Source: Chitinophaga varians (GTDB lineage Bacteria > Bacteroidota > Bacteroidia > Chitinophagales > Chitinophagaceae). From it: a stretch of DNA of 64,000 nucleotides. The translations under genes were made by a program, and so were the position numbers. This document shows, piece by piece, positions 61,493-64,000 of the stretch; the stretch's first letter is position 1, and every line of letters starts with the position of its first letter. The notes beneath the pieces are model-generated. The model was not told the origin of the DNA. It worked only from the letters and a program-made list of their open reading frames with translations, and ran no database searches. The stretch is taken from contig NZ_JABAIA010000004.1 in NCBI RefSeq assembly GCF_012641275.1, positions 744,001-808,000 on the forward strand, in the 5' to 3' direction.

Positions 61493-61534
61493 CCAAAGAT
61501 TTTAGGGTGTTAGCGATATGTTATGGTAAAGGGA

Positions 61535-61879
61535 TTACAATTTGTTCCCTTCCTTGGGGAAAATGGCAATAGGTGTATATTTCTTTGCTTCTTCAAAGTC
61601 CATTGTGGCATAGGAAATAATAATCACGATATCACCGGGAGCAACGAGGCGGGCGGCGGGGCCGTTCATGCAGATAACGCCGGAGCCTCTTTTGCCTTTG
61701 ATCACGTACGTCTCCAGTCTTTCACCATTGTTGACGTTCAGCACCTGTACTTTCTCGTATTCGATCAGGCCGGCGGCATCCATCAGGTCTTCGTCTATTG
61801 TGATACTTCCAACATATTGCAGGTTAGCTTCTGTTACAACCGCGCGGTGGATCTTACACTTTAATATTTCTATTTGCAT
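61535..61879 (-). CDS. panD: Aspartate 1-decarboxylase
   Basis: A 114-residue proenzyme that makes beta-alanine for pantothenate. Self-cleavage occurs at Gly24-Ser25 (YVGSITIDE), where Ser becomes the pyruvoyl group. The rest matches the family, with [28 protein letters not shown]. It ends 42 bases before the flippase-like gene, so the two may share a transcript. A strong promoter is upstream on the minus strand. Confidence 0.96.
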   Translation of the reverse strand: MQIEILKCKIHRAVVTEANLQYVGSITIDEDLMDAAGLIEYEKVQVLNVNNGERLETYVIKGKRGSGVICMNGPAARLVAPGDIVIIISYATMDFEEAKKYTPIAIFPKEGNKL

Positions 61880-61916
61880 GATTATTCTGAACTATAATTG
61901 CTAAATCAGCAGTTCG

Positions 61917-61947
61917 CAAAGCTATGTAAAAAAAGTATTCCGGCAAA
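61917..61947 (-). promoter_or_regulatory. panD promoter
   Basis: On the minus strand, TTTG (61947-61944) and TAGCTTTG (61924-61917) are 19 bases apart, a full consensus match. Transcription starts about 30 bases before the panD ATG. Confidence 0.7.
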
Positions 61948-61995
61948 GGGTTTTACGCAAAGAGACAGCGGGTGGCAGGGCGAAGCGTACAAAGA

Positions 61996-62027
61996 AAAGG
62001 AGCAAAGGTGCGCACCTTTGCTCCTTT
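61996..62027 (-). terminator. Palindromic terminator after panC
   Basis: A perfect 32-base palindrome (arm AAAGGAGCAAAGGTGC) lies about 20 bases past the panC stop. Confidence 0.85.
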
Positions 62028-62046
62028 GTGTTTATGGTAGTGAAAA

Positions 62047-62910
62047 TTATATATCACCCTGGAGGACCATGTTATCGATCAGCCGGATGCCATCGAGCCA
62101 GGCGGCTACGGCCGCAATGACAGTATGATCGCCGGGCGGTTCGTCCATATGGCCGAGGTGGCCGTCTTTGAGCAGGAGGATGTCTACATATTCCGGTTCG
62201 AAGCCTTGTTGTTTCAGGTCATCGAATGCTTCGCGGGCGGCTTCGAGGAGGAAGAGGCCTTTGCCGAATTCGTTGCGCAGTTTGAGCAGTGCCTGATAGA
62301 TGGCGACGGCTTTTTTGCGGGCGGCAGGCGAGAGGCGTTCATTGCGGCTGCTCATGGCGAGGCCGGAGGGTTCGCGCAGGGTAGGGCAAACGACCAATTC
62401 TACCTTGGAATTGGTGATTTGTAGTAATTTACGTATTATGAGACATTGTTGCATGTCTTTTTGCCCCATAAAAAGCTTGTGAGGCTGCACAATATCCAGT
62501 AATTTGTGTACGATACGACCCACCCCCTGGAAGTGGCCGGGTCGGAATTTGCCTTCGAGAATGGTTTCCAGGTCGCCGAAGTCATAATGTTCGCCGCCTG
62601 CCAGTCCTTCCGGGTACATTTCCTCTACAGATGGCAAAAAAAGTATATCTGTTGACGCATCGTTTAATTTCTTAATATCCTCTTCAATAGTAATGGGATA
62701 TTTTTCAAAATCTTTGGGATCGTTGAATTGTGTCGGATTGACAAAAATGCTGCAGACGACCACGTCATTTTCTTTTTTCGCCTCCTGAATAAGTGACAGG
62801 TGCCCGTTATGAAGGGCTCCCATAGTAGGCACAAAACCAATGCTTTTGCTGCTTTTTCTTACCAGGTCCAGGTGCTTCTTCAGGTCATTGCTGCGCTTAA
62901 ATAGATACAT
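62047..62910 (-). CDS. panC: Pantothenate synthetase
   Basis: A 287-residue enzyme that joins pantoate and beta-alanine with ATP. The nucleotide motif is VPTMGALHNGHLSLI (about residues 27-42); FVNPTQF, VGRIVHKLLD and MGQKDMQQ follow, and MSSRNERLSP is the second signature. Standard length. It is divergent from the glycogen-synthase-like gene, 110 bases away. Confidence 0.97.
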   Translation of the reverse strand: MYLFKRSNDLKKHLDLVRKSSKSIGFVPTMGALHNGHLSLIQEAKKENDVVVCSIFVNPTQFNDPKDFEKYPITIEEDIKKLNDASTDILFLPSVEEMYPEGLAGGEHYDFGDLETILEGKFRPGHFQGVGRIVHKLLDIVQPHKLFMGQKDMQQCLIIRKLLQITNSKVELVVCPTLREPSGLAMSSRNERLSPAARKKAVAIYQALLKLRNEFGKGLFLLEAAREAFDDLKQQGFEPEYVDILLLKDGHLGHMDEPPGDHTVIAAVAAWLDGIRLIDNMVLQGDI

Positions 62911-62971
62911 AAAACATTGCTTAAAAGGATGTTAAAACTGACAGATTGGCCAATATTCCGTAAAAAATCCG

Positions 62972-62979
62972 TAATTTTG
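62972..62979 (+). promoter_or_regulatory. Probable -7 box (TAATTTTG) of the glycogen-synthase-like gene
   Basis: Full consensus match, 41 bases before the start; a TTG lies 23 bases upstream, slightly far for a -33 box. Confidence 0.45.
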
Positions 62980-63020
62980 CAAGCCAAATTAAAAATTACT
63001 GCATTAATAATCAGCGTTAA

Positions 63021-63839
63021 ATGTCCACAAAGAAAAGAATTCTTTTTATTGCCCAAGAGATGTCGCCATACCTGGAACTGAGTGATTATGCGGCAATGGT
63101 CAATAAAATGGCAATTAAGTCCAATGAGGCTGGCCTGGAGGTGAGAGTGATCATGCCAAGATTTGGAATTATTAATGAGAGAAGACACCGCTTGCACGAG
63201 GTGGTCCGATTGTCCGGAATCAACATTGTGATAGACGGGGATGATTACCCGCTTATCATCAAAGTGGCCTCTTTGCCCAATGCCCGTTTGCAGGTGTATT
63301 TCCTGGATAACGAGGATTATTTCAAGCGGAAGACCGTATTTGCAGATGAAAATGACGAGTTTTTTGATGACAATGCGGCAAGGTCTGTATTCTTCTGTAA
63401 AGGCGCCCTGGAAACCGTTAAAAAATTCGGATGGCCGCCGGACATTATTCATTGCAGCGGATGGATGACTTCCCTGATCCCGATGTATCTGAAAACAGCA
63501 TACAAGAAGGAGCCGGTTTTCGCCCATTCGAAAATTGTTTATTCTTTGTCCCCCAATAGCTTCAAGGAAAAGCTGGGTGCTTCCTTTATCAAAAAGGCGA
63601 CCATCAGCAACCAGATCAAGGAAAAAGATCTGGAGCTCTTTAAGGAGGGCACCAATACAGCGTTAAACAGAGGGGCCGGCAAGTATGCTGACGCAGTGGT
63701 ACTGGCCGGAGAGAAGGTGGAGAAAAAAGTTGTGGATGAACTGAAGGCGGAAAAAGGCAAAATCATCTTACCTTACAAAAAAGACAATGATGATCTTGCT
63801 GATTACCTGGCACTTTACAATCAACTGCTTGGTAAATAA
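63021..63839 (+). CDS. Glycogen/starch synthase-like N-terminal domain protein (GT5 stub)
   Basis: A 272-residue protein that resembles only the N-terminal half of GT5 glycogen synthases: KKRILFIAQEMSPYLELSDYAAMVNKMAIKSNEAGLEVRVIMPRFG, DNEDYFKRK, and PDIIHCSGWMTSLIPMYLK. The C-terminal GT1-like half, normally about 200 residues, is missing, and the KTGGL ADP-glucose motif near residue 15 is replaced by ELSDY. Such short forms are common in Bacteroidota next to panC, so this is a family trait and not a recent break. Role unknown. Confidence 0.82.
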   Translation: MSTKKRILFIAQEMSPYLELSDYAAMVNKMAIKSNEAGLEVRVIMPRFGIINERRHRLHEVVRLSGINIVIDGDDYPLIIKVASLPNARLQVYFLDNEDYFKRKTVFADENDEFFDDNAARSVFFCKGALETVKKFGWPPDIIHCSGWMTSLIPMYLKTAYKKEPVFAHSKIVYSLSPNSFKEKLGASFIKKATISNQIKEKDLELFKEGTNTALNRGAGKYADAVVLAGEKVEKKVVDELKAEKGKIILPYKKDNDDLADYLALYNQLLGK

Positions 63840-63841
63840 CC

Positions 63842-63849
63842 TATATTTG
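63842..63849 (+). promoter_or_regulatory. Probable -7 box (TATATTTG) before the DUF4270 gene
   Basis: Full consensus match, five bases after the preceding stop region and 42 bases before the GTG start at 63892. Confidence 0.4.
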
Positions 63850-63891
63850 GTGAATTTTCGCCAACTTCATTTAAACTTACAATCTTAACGC

Positions 63892-64000
63892 GTGAAGATT
63901 AATTTCAGGAACCTTAGCTTTGTAGCCGCTTCTTTTGCGCTGTTGTACGGTGTTTCCGGATGCAACGAGTCTACTATCCTCGGAAAGGGGCTTATTCCTC
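63892..64000 (+). CDS. DUF4270 lipoprotein, N-terminal part (runs off the window)
   Basis: The frame starts with GTG at 63892 and reads as a lipoprotein signal (hydrophobic VAASFALLYGVSGC) with a lipobox ending SGC, then NESTILGKGLIP. DUF4270 proteins begin with a similar Cys-x-LG-x-LIP pattern, and in Bacteroidota they often follow the panC/GT5-stub pair, so context supports the call. Only 36 codons are visible. Role unknown. Confidence 0.65.
   Translation, partial: MKINFRNLSFVAASFALLYGVSGCNESTILGKGLIP

Noticed and set aside
1..64000. tRNA, rRNA, tmRNA, IS or prophage genes
   Set aside because: No cloverleaf, conserved rRNA stretch, transposase or phage protein was found on reading.

Overview
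The window reads as a piece of a Bacteroidota chromosome, most likely from the family Chitinophagaceae (Chitinophaga-like). The signs are SusC/SusD pairs, an ECF sigma/FecR pair, a DUF4270 lipoprotein, almost no Shine-Dalgarno sequences, and many start regions carrying the Bacteroidota -7 box TAnnTTTG. The taxon is inferred from gene families and style, not from a marker gene. I see no phage, IS element, integrase, CRISPR array, tRNA or rRNA. Most of the sequence is ordinary core chromosome with small accessory islands.

Layout, left to right. 1-8.4 kb: tail of a SusC gene with its SusD, an AsmA-like envelope protein, a family 43 glycosidase, and a divergent MFS/LysR pair. 8.4-11.2 kb: an AraC regulator and an ECF sigma/anti-sigma pair with no SusCD partner. 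11.5-23.5 kb: DEAD-box helicase, oxidoreductase, HxlR/DsbA divergent pair, Kir-type potassium channel, sodium symporter, MarR-GNAT fusion, DinB, acyl-CoA carboxylase, RNase HI, and an aspartate:alanine-type antiporter. 23.5-28.8 kb: a second SusC/SusD operon behind a long leader that encodes a 30-residue peptide ending in five cysteines; this is the most interesting item. 28.8-37.7 kb: methyltransferase, thioredoxin, a lipoprotein, smpB, accD, aldolase, a hydrolase, an unusual Rieske protein between two REP-like palindromes, a metal/cobalamin-receptor-like protein and cystathionine beta-synthase. 38.0-44.3 kb: a tight five-gene operon (bioD, 5-formyl-THF cyclo-ligase, lpxK, rnr with a histone-H1-like tail, polyprenyl synthetase). 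44.5-51.4 kb: amino acid permease, DoxX-like protein, Smr protein, RNase P RNA, DUF4870 protein, subtilase, and a histidine-phosphatase-like protein without its catalytic residues. 51.4-52.0 kb: a gene-free structured stretch with a REP pair. 52.0-55.6 kb: a three-gene operon that fits lysine breakdown through saccharopine and 2-oxoadipate. 56.1-64 kb: panB, ppx, ppk1, a flippase-like protein, panD, panC, a glycogen-synthase-like stub and the start of a DUF4270 lipoprotein.

How parts fit together. The saccharopine dehydrogenase-like protein, DUF1338 protein and ALDH7 enzyme cover consecutive or near-consecutive steps from saccharopine towards 2-hydroxyglutarate. panB, panD and panC are three of the genes for pantothenate and lie within 7 kb, interleaved with the polyphosphate pair ppx/ppk1. 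The divergent regulators (LysR, HxlR, MarR-GNAT) sit beside likely targets, and two have candidate operator palindromes over their promoters.

Intergenic DNA has two repeat styles. One is long, AT-rich hairpins with arms built from short repeated words (for example TTACGAA or ATTTAGTC), found at many gene ends. The other is a 20-bp GC-rich palindrome with a conserved CTACGTTCTG tail, present in two inverted pairs and resembling REP/REPIN elements.
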